NCBI GenBank assembly: GCA_937952135.1
Contig: CALFYL010000345.1
Location: forward strand, 16,013 to 80,012
Length of the DNA: 64,000 bases
Reading direction: 5' to 3'
Source: an uncultured Planctomycetia bacterium
Lineage (GTDB): Bacteria; Planctomycetota; UBA1135; GCA-002686595
Both the position numbers and the translations under genes were made by a program. Positions 30,717 through 38,497 of this stretch are shown in pieces (the first letter of the stretch is position 1; every line of letters starts with the position of its first letter). The notes beneath the pieces are model-generated. The model was not told where the DNA came from, did not search any database, and saw only the letters and a list, made by a program, of their open reading frames with translations.

Positions 30717-31232
30717 GTGAGGATCTTCGCTGTCCACGCACGTTCGGCGCCCGCGCGCCGTGGCGCATTGCACTGGGCCGACGCATCGGTGCTGCTCGCG
30801 GTCGGAGTCGTCGTGCTCCTGGTCTCGCTGCCGCGGCTGCGCGAGTTCGCGCTGCGCGAGAACGAGACCGACGCGCGCACGCTGGTCACGCGCCTGGGTG
30901 AAGTGTGCGCGCGCGAAAAGCACGCGGGCAGTCTGGCGCAAGCCCTCGAACTCGAACCGCAGCTCGTCGCGCGCCTCGACGACGCGGAATGGCTCGACCA
31001 CGGCCGCGTCCTGCGCCGCCACGGCTACTTGTTCGAACTCGACGCGAGCCGCACGCCGGCGCGCGTCGTCGCCTGGCCCTGGGAGCACGGGCGCACCGGT
31101 TTCCGCGCCTTCCGCTGGGAGGCGGGCGCGCTCGAGATCCACTCGAACCGGGCCGGCGCGTGGAGCGGGACCGAGGCGTCGCCGCGCGCGGACGCGCCCG
31201 GCGACGGCTGGCGTCCGGTCGAAGCGCCCTGA
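30717..31232 (+). CDS. Small membrane-anchored, pilin-like protein of unknown function
   Basis: A 171-aa protein. One hydrophobic helix (ASVLLAVGVVVLLVSLP, about residues 21-37) is followed by a charged helix (ETDARTLVTRLGEVCA) and a beta-rich part ending HGYLFELDA, RVVAWPWEHGRTGFRAFRW. This layout recalls type II secretion pseudopilins and similar single-helix proteins, but the prepilin peptidase site (GFTLIE-like) is absent, so the resemblance is weak. The start is GTG at 30717; the frame is open to 30681. It is divergent from the CCA-adding gene. Confidence 0.65.
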   Translation: MRIFAVHARSAPARRGALHWADASVLLAVGVVVLLVSLPRLREFALRENETDARTLVTRLGEVCAREKHAGSLAQALELEPQLVARLDDAEWLDHGRVLRRHGYLFELDASRTPARVVAWPWEHGRTGFRAFRWEAGALEIHSNRAGAWSGTEASPRADAPGDGWRPVEAP

Positions 31233-31314
31233 GACTTGGCGCTGGCGTCGAGCGTCGAAAGCGAGCGCTGAAGACGAGCGCTGAAGACGAGCGCTCTCTC
31301 GCCGTCGCTCGCGT

Positions 31315-33087
31315 TCAGCGCGGGCCCGGGTAGCAGCGCCACAGCAAGCACTGCAACGCGAGGCGCGCGTCGGCTTGCTCGACGCGCAACGTGGCGCGCT
31401 TAAGCAGCGGCGCGGCGTCCTCGACGGACGCCATCAACGTCAGACGATCCGCCGCGAACACGAGTTCGTACGGCGAGAGCGCCTCGGTCTCGATCAGACG
31501 CATGAGTTCCGCGCGCGCGAACGGGGTCGGCCGCGTGGTCAGCGCCTCGAGCAGATCGAAGCGCAACGCGGGGTCCTTCGCGGAGGCGAGTTCCTCGGTC
31601 GCGAGCCGCTGACCGGGCTCGCCGAGGTTGCCGACCAGGCGCAGGAACCAGCGCTGCGCGGGCATGCCCTTGATCACGCCCTGCTGGCCGCGCGCGCGTT
31701 CGCGCAGCAGGCGCGCCGCGTCGTCGAGCGGAATGCGTGCGATCGATTCGAGGATCGACACGCGCTCGGCGAGCGGTGTCGCGCCCTCCGCGGTGACGCG
31801 TCGCGAGAGCACCTCGAGCGCGCGCGCCGCGACCTCGCGGTCCGTCGACAGCGCCGGTTCGAGCGCGCTCATCGCGAGGCCGAGGGATTCGTACGGGCCG
31901 TCGCCGATCAGCGCGAGCGCGCGGTCGATCGCGAGACGGTCACCCTGGCGGATGAGGATGTTGAGGCACGCGGAGGCGAGGGTCTCGTCCGCGGACAGCG
32001 AGCCCGCGCGCAACGCTTCGATCGACGCCGCGCTGGTCGGCGCGAGCGCGTTGATCGCGCGCAGACGCACCTGGGGAAGCGTTTCCTCGAGCGCGAGCTT
32101 GGCCACCTCCTCGGGCCGCCCCGCCGCGGAGAACGCCGCGATCGCGAGCTCACGCCGCCAGGGCTCCTCGGCGCGCAATTCGGCGCGCAGGAACTCGAGC
32201 GCCCCCTCGTCGCCCGCGCGCGCCGCGGGCGCCGCGAGGTGCGCCTGAAAACGCGGCGGCAGCTTCGGCCGCAACTCGTTCGCGCGCCGTGCGACCTCGC
32301 TGCTGGTCGAACTCGAAAGCGCCTGACAGAACACATCCCAGTTGTTCGAAGCCTCGCCCGCGGCGATCCAGTCGAGGTAGATCAGGCTGACGCGCTCGGG
32401 GTCGACCGCGTGCATCGCCGTCGCCACCTTGATCTTGTTCTCGTTCGATGCGCGCTCGAAGACCGCCAGCACCGCTTCGAGGTCGGACGGCTTGCCGTGC
32501 TTGCCGAGCGCCTGCACCGCCTGCACCGCCACGCCCTCGAACGAGCTCTCGAGCGTGCGCAGGAGCACTTCGCGAGCGCCGGGATCGTCGCTGCGCTGGC
32601 ACACCTCGACGGCGTTGCGCAGGTGCGCGTAGCCATCCCGGTCGTTGAGGTACGTGTCCACGATGCGGCGTGCGACCGCGATGCCCTGCGGTCCGCGCGC
32701 GGCGAGTTCCTCGCGCGCACGCCGCAGCGCATCCCGGTCGCCGTGGAGCACCATCTCGGTCAACATGCCGAGCGTGTCGGCCGTGTCGACGTCGTAGTGC
32801 TCCGATTTGACGCACGGCGCGAGCAGGTAGTCGATGCGCGAATCCTTCGCGAGAAACGCGTCGGAGGGTGCGGGCGCGGCGGCGGACGTCGAATTCGCGT
32901 CGTTGGGGGGAGCAGCTTGCGTCGCTTCACTCGGCGCCCGCGATGCCGCATCCGCGCTCGCCCCGCTCGGCGCCGGTTCGTCGCCGCCGCAGCCCGTGGC
33001 GAGGGCGAGCGCTCCGAGCGCAGCCGCGAGCGCCCCCGCGGGGCGGGACGGGTTCGAGATCCGTCGTGAGGCGCGGCGAACGTCCAT
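31315..33087 (-). CDS. HEAT-repeat lipoprotein
   Basis: A 590-aa protein. A lipoprotein signal (ALAAALGALALATGC) puts the lipid-attached Cys near residue 33. A Ser/Ala/Pro-rich linker leads to helical HEAT-type repeats from about residue 80 to the end, such as EGVAVQAVQALGKHGKPSDL, RRELAIAAFSAAGRPEEV and LPQVRLRAINALAPTSA. It would be a periplasmic or surface scaffold. Its start lies four bases after the tolC stop, so it is probably in the same transcript and may work with the outer-membrane channel. Confidence 0.82.
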   Translation of the reverse strand: MDVRRASRRISNPSRPAGALAAALGALALATGCGGDEPAPSGASADAASRAPSEATQAAPPNDANSTSAAAPAPSDAFLAKDSRIDYLLAPCVKSEHYDVDTADTLGMLTEMVLHGDRDALRRAREELAARGPQGIAVARRIVDTYLNDRDGYAHLRNAVEVCQRSDDPGAREVLLRTLESSFEGVAVQAVQALGKHGKPSDLEAVLAVFERASNENKIKVATAMHAVDPERVSLIYLDWIAAGEASNNWDVFCQALSSSTSSEVARRANELRPKLPPRFQAHLAAPAARAGDEGALEFLRAELRAEEPWRRELAIAAFSAAGRPEEVAKLALEETLPQVRLRAINALAPTSAASIEALRAGSLSADETLASACLNILIRQGDRLAIDRALALIGDGPYESLGLAMSALEPALSTDREVAARALEVLSRRVTAEGATPLAERVSILESIARIPLDDAARLLRERARGQQGVIKGMPAQRWFLRLVGNLGEPGQRLATEELASAKDPALRFDLLEALTTRPTPFARAELMRLIETEALSPYELVFAADRLTLMASVEDAAPLLKRATLRVEQADARLALQCLLWRCYPGPR

Positions 33088-33091
33088 CGTG

Positions 33092-34582
33092 CTACGGAGC
33101 GACTTCGCCGAGCACGCCTCGCACGAAGTCCAGCGCCGTGAAGGCCTTGACCATGTTGGCGCGGGCGAAGGTGTACGAGTACAGCGACTCCGCGAGCTGC
33201 TGCTGGAACTCGAGCACCTGGAAGTTCGTCGAGAGCCCTTCGCGGTAGCGCGCTTGCTCGGCGGCGAGCTGGCGGCGCGCGAGTTCGCGGCTCGCCGCGG
33301 CGGCGCGCACGGCCTCGAGCTGGTAGCGCGCGTTGCGCTCGGCCACGCGCACTTCCTCGACGATCTGCGACTCCAGGCGTTCGTAGGTGAGGCGCGCGGA
33401 GCGAATCGTCGCGCGCGCGGCGCGCTCGTTGTTGAGCGCCAGGCGGTTGCCGATCGGCGTGCTGAACGACAGGCCGATCGTCGTCGAAGGCAAGTCCCAG
33501 CCGAAAGCGCCGTCGAGCGCGTCGCCTTCGTTCGGCGACTGCACCGCGCTGCGCGTCGAGAGCGTGAAGTCCAAGGCCGCCTGGCGTTCGCTCTTCGAGC
33601 GCACGAGCCCCTGCTCGGCCACGTCGATCTCGAGCGCCTGCTGCTTCAACTCGGAACGCCGTTGCAGCGCGAGCGCCACGGCCGAATTCCAGTCCCCGAC
33701 GACCGGCGGTTCCTCGGTCGGCAACTCGCTCTCGAGACGCAGTCCGCGCTCCCAGGTGTGTTGCGACTTGCCGGGGTACATCAGCCCCTTCAGTCGGTCC
33801 TCGGCGTTGTGCACCGCGACCTGGCGCGCGAGCTGCTGCTCGATCCGCTGCGCGACGTTCGTGTCGGCCTGCAGCACCTCGACCTCGGTGCCCACGCCCG
33901 CGTCGAGCCGGCGGCGGTTCTGTTCGAGCTGCTCGCGGCCCAGCGCGAGCGTCTCGTCGGCCACGCGCAGCTGCTCGAGCGCCGCCACGAGGTCCCAGTA
34001 GGCGTCGCTCACCGCGCGGTGCAGCGTCTGGCGCGTCTGTCGGATGCGCTCGACCTCCTGGAGGTAGCGCAGCTCGAACTCGCGCTGCAAGCTCGTCGCG
34101 TAGGTCTCGCCGCGCCCGCGCAACAGCGGTTGGTTGAACGCCAGCGCGACGGCGGAGCGCACCGGCAGCGGCGCGTTGAAGCCGTCCGTGCGCGAGAGGT
34201 CGACCGAGGCGCTCAGCGAACCGCCCGTCGTGAGCGGGTAGTCGACGCCGCTCGACATCGACTTGGTCTCGGCGTCGAACGTGATGGTCTGGAAGTTCCC
34301 GCCCGCGAAAACGAACTGCTGCACCTCGGAGTTCGTGTACTCGCCCGAGAGGCGGAACACGGGGTCGAAGCGGCCCCAACTGCCCGCGAAGGTGAACGAC
34401 GCGACCTCGGCGTTCTGCTCCTGGAGCTTGAGCCCGAGGTCGTTGGAGATGGCGGTCTCGATGGCCAGCTCGAGGGAGAGCTGGAGCGGCTCCTCGGCCT
34501 GGCACGCGGCGCGCAGAGGCGCCGCCGGACTCAGGGCCGCGATCGAAACGACGGCGACGGCAAGCGGGCTGGGACGGGACAT
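33092..34582 (-). CDS. TolC-family outer membrane efflux protein
   Basis: A 496-aa outer-membrane channel protein with a signal peptide (LAVAVVSIAALSPAAPLRA). It has two related helical hairpin halves: the first contains RGRGETYATSLQREFELRYLQ and the second the strand and helix around TIGLSFSTPIGNR, ending EFQQQLAESLYSYTFARAN. These are standard marks of the OEP family, which carries drugs, metals or proteins across the outer membrane. No inner-membrane pump is nearby, so the cargo is unknown. The start is the ATG at 34582, which opens directly with the signal. Confidence 0.88.
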   Translation of the reverse strand: MSRPSPLAVAVVSIAALSPAAPLRAACQAEEPLQLSLELAIETAISNDLGLKLQEQNAEVASFTFAGSWGRFDPVFRLSGEYTNSEVQQFVFAGGNFQTITFDAETKSMSSGVDYPLTTGGSLSASVDLSRTDGFNAPLPVRSAVALAFNQPLLRGRGETYATSLQREFELRYLQEVERIRQTRQTLHRAVSDAYWDLVAALEQLRVADETLALGREQLEQNRRRLDAGVGTEVEVLQADTNVAQRIEQQLARQVAVHNAEDRLKGLMYPGKSQHTWERGLRLESELPTEEPPVVGDWNSAVALALQRRSELKQQALEIDVAEQGLVRSKSERQAALDFTLSTRSAVQSPNEGDALDGAFGWDLPSTTIGLSFSTPIGNRLALNNERAARATIRSARLTYERLESQIVEEVRVAERNARYQLEAVRAAAASRELARRQLAAEQARYREGLSTNFQVLEFQQQLAESLYSYTFARANMVKAFTALDFVRGVLGEVAP

Positions 34583-34591
34583 AGGCGCAAG

Positions 34592-34597
34592 AGCGTA
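34592..34597 (-). promoter_or_regulatory. Possible -10 element of tolC
   Basis: Minus-strand TACGCT (TANNNT), nine bases before the ATG at 34582. It is the only sign of a promoter in the 82-base gap after the anti-sigma gene. Confidence 0.28.
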
Positions 34598-34664
34598 GCG
34601 GGCGCCTCCAGCCCAGGCCACGTAGCGGCGCCGCGAGTCCGCAAAGGTTGTTCCCGCGGCGAGC

Positions 34665-35744
34665 TCAGCGAACCCCGCGCTCGGTCCACAGGCGCGTGTA
34701 GGCGTCCGACTCGCTCGGAGCAGCGGCGCGCAGGGCTTCGAACCACGCGGCGCCCAGGAACGACGCCGACTCGTTCGCGTCGGCCGGCGCAGCGACGCCC
34801 AGCCGAGCCGTGCGCGCCAGCGCCATCTCCGCGAGCGGCGTGCGCGGAGCGGAAGCGCTCGGCCCGAGCGTGAGCAAGCGCTCGGCGAGCGCCGCCGCGT
34901 TGGCGAGCTTGTCGCCGAGGGCCACCCGGTCGAGCTCGAGCTCGAGTTCGAGCGCGAGCAGGTCCTGTTGCGCCTCCGGAGCGTTCGCCTCCGCGAGCGC
35001 GTCGAAGCCCGCCGGCGCCTCGCCGTGGATCGCGTGGCGCGCTCGCGCCCACAAGCGCCGGCCGAACGCGTCCGCGGGCCGGTTCTCGAGCGTCGCCGCG
35101 GGCCACGCAAAGGCGCGCAGTCCACGCGCCTGCTCGCGACGCTCCGCGGCCCAGCGATCCTCGACGCCTCGCTCGACCGAACGTCCCGGGCCGGGCTGGA
35201 CTTCGACGAGCCCCGGTTCGAGTTCGGAAGTCGACGACTCGAGCGGCAGCGGCGGCTGCTCGGGCACCGCGAAGTTCGACTCGCGCGGCAGCGGCTCGAT
35301 CCTGCTGAAAAAATGCGGCGCCGGGCGTTCCGCGCGCAACACGATCCAGGCGAGGACGGGCAGTGCACCGACGTGGATCGCGAGCAACGCGGCCGCTACG
35401 CGCAGCCACATCGACGCGCGCAGACGCTCGCGCGCGAACGACAGCACGAGCCGTGCGTCGCCGCGCCAGGAGTTCGGCTCGGAGAACGTCCCACCCCCAT
35501 TTTGAGCGAGCACGGTCTGCGCGAGCACGCGCTCGACCAGCGCGGCGCCGCGGCGGTCGGCTTCGACGCCGACGTCGACGTCGGCGAGCTGGCGCAGGCG
35601 CGCGAGCCCGGCGCGAAGCTCCGCGAGGCGCTCCGCGCAGGCCCGGCACGTCGACTCCTCGACGGCGAACCCGCGCGACACCGCGGCTTCGAAGAGTTCG
35701 CGCTCGTCGAGATGGCGATGCTCGGCGTTGGATTTGGATTTCAT
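34665..35744 (-). CDS. Membrane anti-sigma factor with zinc-finger-like N-terminus
   Basis: A 359-aa protein. The N-terminal 70 residues carry STCRACAERLAELRAGL, a CxxC helix as in zinc-binding anti-sigma domains, though the usual upstream His is only loosely placed. One membrane segment follows at about residues 117-140 (VAAALLAIHVGALPVLAWIVL). The outer part is Pro/Glu-rich, then helical with Ala/Leu-rich repeats, and is not recognised. The ATG overlaps the sigma-factor stop as ATGA, and this tight pairing is what identifies it. It would hold the sigma factor at the membrane until cleaved, perhaps by the RseP homologue in this window. Confidence 0.72.
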   Translation of the reverse strand: MKSKSNAEHRHLDERELFEAAVSRGFAVEESTCRACAERLAELRAGLARLRQLADVDVGVEADRRGAALVERVLAQTVLAQNGGGTFSEPNSWRGDARLVLSFARERLRASMWLRVAAALLAIHVGALPVLAWIVLRAERPAPHFFSRIEPLPRESNFAVPEQPPLPLESSTSELEPGLVEVQPGPGRSVERGVEDRWAAERREQARGLRAFAWPAATLENRPADAFGRRLWARARHAIHGEAPAGFDALAEANAPEAQQDLLALELELELDRVALGDKLANAAALAERLLTLGPSASAPRTPLAEMALARTARLGVAAPADANESASFLGAAWFEALRAAAPSESDAYTRLWTERGVR

Positions 35745-36331
35745 GCGTTCCCTCCTTCGAGGAGTTCGCGCAGCTTGCGCAGCGCGTTGAACACGCGGGA
35801 CTTCACCGTGCCCACGGGAATCGACAGCGCTTCGGAGATCTGCGCGTAGGGCAGTTCGCGGAGCACCGCGAGATCGAACACCGCCGCGTGGGCCGGCGGA
35901 AGTTGGGCGATGGCGCGCTGCAGGCGCCGGCGGTCCTCGGCGAGCGCCGCGATGGCGAGCACGTCGCTCGCGGGCGCCTCGAGCCGCTCCGAGAGCGGCG
36001 CGCCGTCCCCCTCGGCGCCCGACAGGTCGTCCAACGACGCGCCGCCCGGCCGGACGGCGTTGCGCCGGCGGCGGTCGATCCACGCGTTGCGCGCCACGCG
36101 CAGGGCGTAGGACGAAAAGGCCGCGCGCGGCTGGTAGTGGGTGGCGCTCTTGTACAGCTTCACGAGCACGTCCTGGGTCAGGTCCTCGGCCTCGGTCCGC
36201 TCCGCGCCCAGGTGGACGAAAAACGAGAGCAGGGTCGAGACCTCGGTGCGGACGAAGGACTCGAAGAGCGTGGGATCGCCGGCCTGGAGCGCGACGAGCG
36301 GGTCCCGGTCGGCTTCCCAGTTGCCCTTCAA
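35741..36331 (-). CDS. ECF-type RNA polymerase sigma factor
   Basis: A 196-aa sigma-70 family factor with only regions 2 and 4. Region 2 spans about residues 22-92, with AEDLTQDVLVKLYKSA and FSSYALRVARNAWIDRRRR. Region 4 is near the end, with LQRAIAQLPPAHAAVFDL and the helix-turn-helix YAQISEALSIPVGTVKSRVF. A Gly/Ser/Ala-rich linker joins them. The start codon is TTG, supported by GGAGAGGG four bases upstream. It lies 34 bases after tsaE and overlaps an anti-sigma factor, so it is probably autoregulated, and tolC may be a target. Confidence 0.9.
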   Translation of the reverse strand: MKGNWEADRDPLVALQAGDPTLFESFVRTEVSTLLSFFVHLGAERTEAEDLTQDVLVKLYKSATHYQPRAAFSSYALRVARNAWIDRRRRNAVRPGGASLDDLSGAEGDGAPLSERLEAPASDVLAIAALAEDRRRLQRAIAQLPPAHAAVFDLAVLRELPYAQISEALSIPVGTVKSRVFNALRKLRELLEGGNA

Positions 36332-36365
36332 GGCGCCCTCTCCAACGCGGCGGAGGCCCGCGGGT

Positions 36366-36941
36366 TCACGACAAGGCCCCTGAAGGTGGGCTCGGAGGCG
36401 CGTGCGGAGGTGGATTCGGCGGTGGAATCCGGGCTGGGATCGCGGGCTCGACCGGGGCTGAGGGCCCGTGCGCGAGCGGCGCGAGCCTCGGTTCGTCGCC
36501 CGTCCACGTCACGCGGAGGCGCCGCTGCTCGGGCCCTGCGTGCTCCAGCCGCACCTCGAAGCGCTCGGCGGGCAGCCAGCCGGCCACGCGCTCGGCCCAT
36601 TCGATCGCGCTGACGCCCTCGCCGCGCAGCCAGTCCGCGCCCCCATCGCTGAGGAAAGCCTCGCCGCGCTCCGCCATCCACGCGTCGAGGTGGTTCAGCG
36701 GGAGGGGCCCCTCGTAGGCGTGCATCAGGGTGAAGGTCGGACTCGACACCGGCCCCTCGACTCCCAGTCCCGCCGCGAGGCCGCGCACGAAGCAGGTCTT
36801 TCCGGCCCCGAGCTCGCCGTGGAGCGCCACGACGTCGCCCGCGCGCAGCAACTTGGCGAAGCGCGCCGCGAAGGCTTCGGTGGCGTCCGAGCTGTCGGTC
36901 CCGAGCTCCAACTCGAACCCCACGCGCGGTTCAGGCGCCAT
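36366..36941 (-). CDS. tsaE: tRNA threonylcarbamoyladenosine biosynthesis ATPase TsaE
   Basis: A 191-aa ATPase that supports the TsaB-TsaD complex making t6A at position 37 of ANN-reading tRNAs. The Walker A is HGELGAGKTCFVRG, and VSSPTFTLMHAYEG and LNHLDAWM are family motifs. Asp and Glu in IEWAERVAGWLP complete the site. The last 30 residues are an unusual Pro-rich tail (PARIPPPNPPPHAPPSPP) not needed for the fold. Its start lies 11 bases inside thiL. tsaB and tsaD are not in the window. Confidence 0.9.
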   Translation of the reverse strand: MAPEPRVGFELELGTDSSDATEAFAARFAKLLRAGDVVALHGELGAGKTCFVRGLAAGLGVEGPVSSPTFTLMHAYEGPLPLNHLDAWMAERGEAFLSDGGADWLRGEGVSAIEWAERVAGWLPAERFEVRLEHAGPEQRRLRVTWTGDEPRLAPLAHGPSAPVEPAIPARIPPPNPPPHAPPSPPSGALS

Positions 36942-37854
36942 GCACCCAGCCTCCGCGGCCGTCGAACTCGACGAGCTCCTCGCCGTCCTCGGCGCGCGGG
37001 TAGCGCAAGCCGGCGCCGCGCCGCACCGCGCCGAGCAGCGCGAAGTTCGGGAAGCGCTTCGCCGCCTCTCGCAGCGCTCGCGGCACGGCCGTCGCGGGCA
37101 GGGTCGCGACGAGCTCGTGATCCTCGCCGTCGAAAAGCGCGTGGTGCAGCGCCGGACGGCCGCTTCGCCGCGCGGCCCTGCGAGCGTCGCGGTGGATCGG
37201 CACGTGGCCGAGGGCGATCTCGACCTTCGAGGCGCGCGCGATGCGCCACAGATCGAGCGCGAGTCCGTCGCTCACGTCCATCATCGCGGTCGCTCCCAAA
37301 CGGACGAGCCAGCGACCCGCGTCGAAGCGCGGCTCGATGCGCAGGTGCCGGCCGAGGCCGCTGCCGCCGAAGGGACCGGTCGCGACGACGATCTGGCCGG
37401 CACGCGCCCGCGAACGCGAGACCGCGCGCGATGCGCGGCCGAGTTCGCCGACGGCGGTCACGGTGAGCGAGAGCGGGCCTGGCGCGCAGGAGGTGTCGCC
37501 GCCGACGAGCTGCGCGCCGTGGCGCGACGCCTCGCCGGCGACGCCACGCACGAGCTGGCGCAGACGTGCTTCGCTCTCGCCGCGCGGCGCGCGCAAGGCG
37601 AGCAACACCGCGCGAGGAAACGCGCCGCTCGCCGCGAGGTCGCTCAAGGCGCGCGCGCAGGCCTTGCGGGCAACCGCGGGCTGCGGAGCGCCCGCGAGGA
37701 AGTGCACGCCCTCGATCGCTTGATCGACGCACAGCACAGCGCGCTCGAGCCGGCCCGCGAGCACCGCCGCGTCGTTGCCGAATCCCGCGGCGAGTCCGCG
37801 CGGCGCAAGCGTGCGCGACATCCAGCGGTGAAGCGAGTCTTCGTTCCAGCCCAC
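36931..37854 (-). CDS. thiL: Thiamine-monophosphate kinase
   Basis: A 307-aa kinase that phosphorylates thiamine phosphate to the cofactor thiamine diphosphate. It has the GFGNDAAVL loop, LVGGDTSCAPGPLSLTV, MMDVSDGLALDLWRIA and FDGEDHELVATLP, which hold the metal and nucleotide. Length is normal. The start is GTG; TAGGAT lies six bases upstream and no Shine-Dalgarno is present. thiE precedes it by 19 bases and tsaE overlaps its end. Confidence 0.92.
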   Translation of the reverse strand: MGWNEDSLHRWMSRTLAPRGLAAGFGNDAAVLAGRLERAVLCVDQAIEGVHFLAGAPQPAVARKACARALSDLAASGAFPRAVLLALRAPRGESEARLRQLVRGVAGEASRHGAQLVGGDTSCAPGPLSLTVTAVGELGRASRAVSRSRARAGQIVVATGPFGGSGLGRHLRIEPRFDAGRWLVRLGATAMMDVSDGLALDLWRIARASKVEIALGHVPIHRDARRAARRSGRPALHHALFDGEDHELVATLPATAVPRALREAAKRFPNFALLGAVRRGAGLRYPRAEDGEELVEFDGRGGWVHGA

Positions 37855-37860
37855 GGCGCA

Positions 37861-37866
37861 ATCCTA
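37861..37866 (-). promoter_or_regulatory. Possible -10 element of thiL
   Basis: Minus-strand TAGGAT (TANNNT, four of six to consensus) six bases before the GTG of thiL. It sits in the 19-base gap after thiE, so it would give an internal, leaderless start in this operon. Confidence 0.32.
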
Positions 37867-37873
37867 CGCAGCG

Positions 37874-38497
37874 TCAGCTCGCGGAACTCGAGCGCATCCA
37901 CGCGCGCACGGCCGCCGCGGGATCGCTCGCGCCGAAAATCCCGCTGAGAACGGCCGCACCCGCGGCGCCGCAGTCCCGCAGAGCTCGCGCGTGTTCGGGC
38001 GCGAGCCCGCCGAGCCCCCACACCGGGGCGCGCGAACGCGCCACCGCGCGGCGCAGGCCGTCGAACCCGATCGGCGCGCGCGCGCCGGGTTTGTTCGTAC
38101 GCAGAACGGGGCCATGGAACAAGTAGTCGGCGCCGAGCCAGGTCTCGTCCGCGTCCTCGGCGTGGGTCGACAGCCCGATCGAGATCGCCGACGCCAGCCA
38201 CGGCCGAACTTCGCCCGGCGCCAGCGACGCGCCTCCGAGGTGCAGCGCATCGGCGTCGGCGGCCTCCGCGAGGTGCGCGCGGTCGTGCACGCACAGCCAG
38301 CCGCCTTCGCGGCGCGGCCACAGCTCGCGCACCTCGCGCGCCCACGCCAGGAAGTCGCGATCGGCGAGCTGCGCCTCGCGCAACACGAGCCCGCGCAACC
38401 CGGCTTCGAACGCCGCGCGCGCCGCCGCGAGCCAGCGCGCCGCACCCTGCGCGTCGAGCGCGCCCGGACTCAAGGCGACCAGCCCCGGGGGCCTCAC
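37874..38497 (-). CDS. thiE: Thiamine-phosphate synthase family protein
   Basis: A 207-aa TIM-barrel protein of the ThiE/TenI family. ThiE joins the thiazole and pyrimidine parts of thiamine. The strands follow the family order: RGLVLREAQLADRDFLAW, LCVHDRAHLAEAADADALHLG, ISIGLSTHAEDA, YLFHGPVLRTNKPGARAP, then PVWGLGG and a final GAAVLSGIFG. Some ThiE residues differ (VHD for VND, and an Ala in place of the Lys in the first motif), so a TenI-like variant is possible. The GTG start overlaps the previous stop as GTGA. Neighbour thiL supports a thiamine role. Confidence 0.8.
   Translation of the reverse strand: MRPPGLVALSPGALDAQGAARWLAAARAAFEAGLRGLVLREAQLADRDFLAWAREVRELWPRREGGWLCVHDRAHLAEAADADALHLGGASLAPGEVRPWLASAISIGLSTHAEDADETWLGADYLFHGPVLRTNKPGARAPIGFDGLRRAVARSRAPVWGLGGLAPEHARALRDCGAAGAAVLSGIFGASDPAAAVRAWMRSSSAS

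Noticed and set aside
36366..36450. Pro-rich end of TsaE as a possible frameshift
   Set aside because: The frame stays open to a normal stop 34 bases before the sigma gene and codon bias is unchanged, so it reads as a genuine low-complexity tail.
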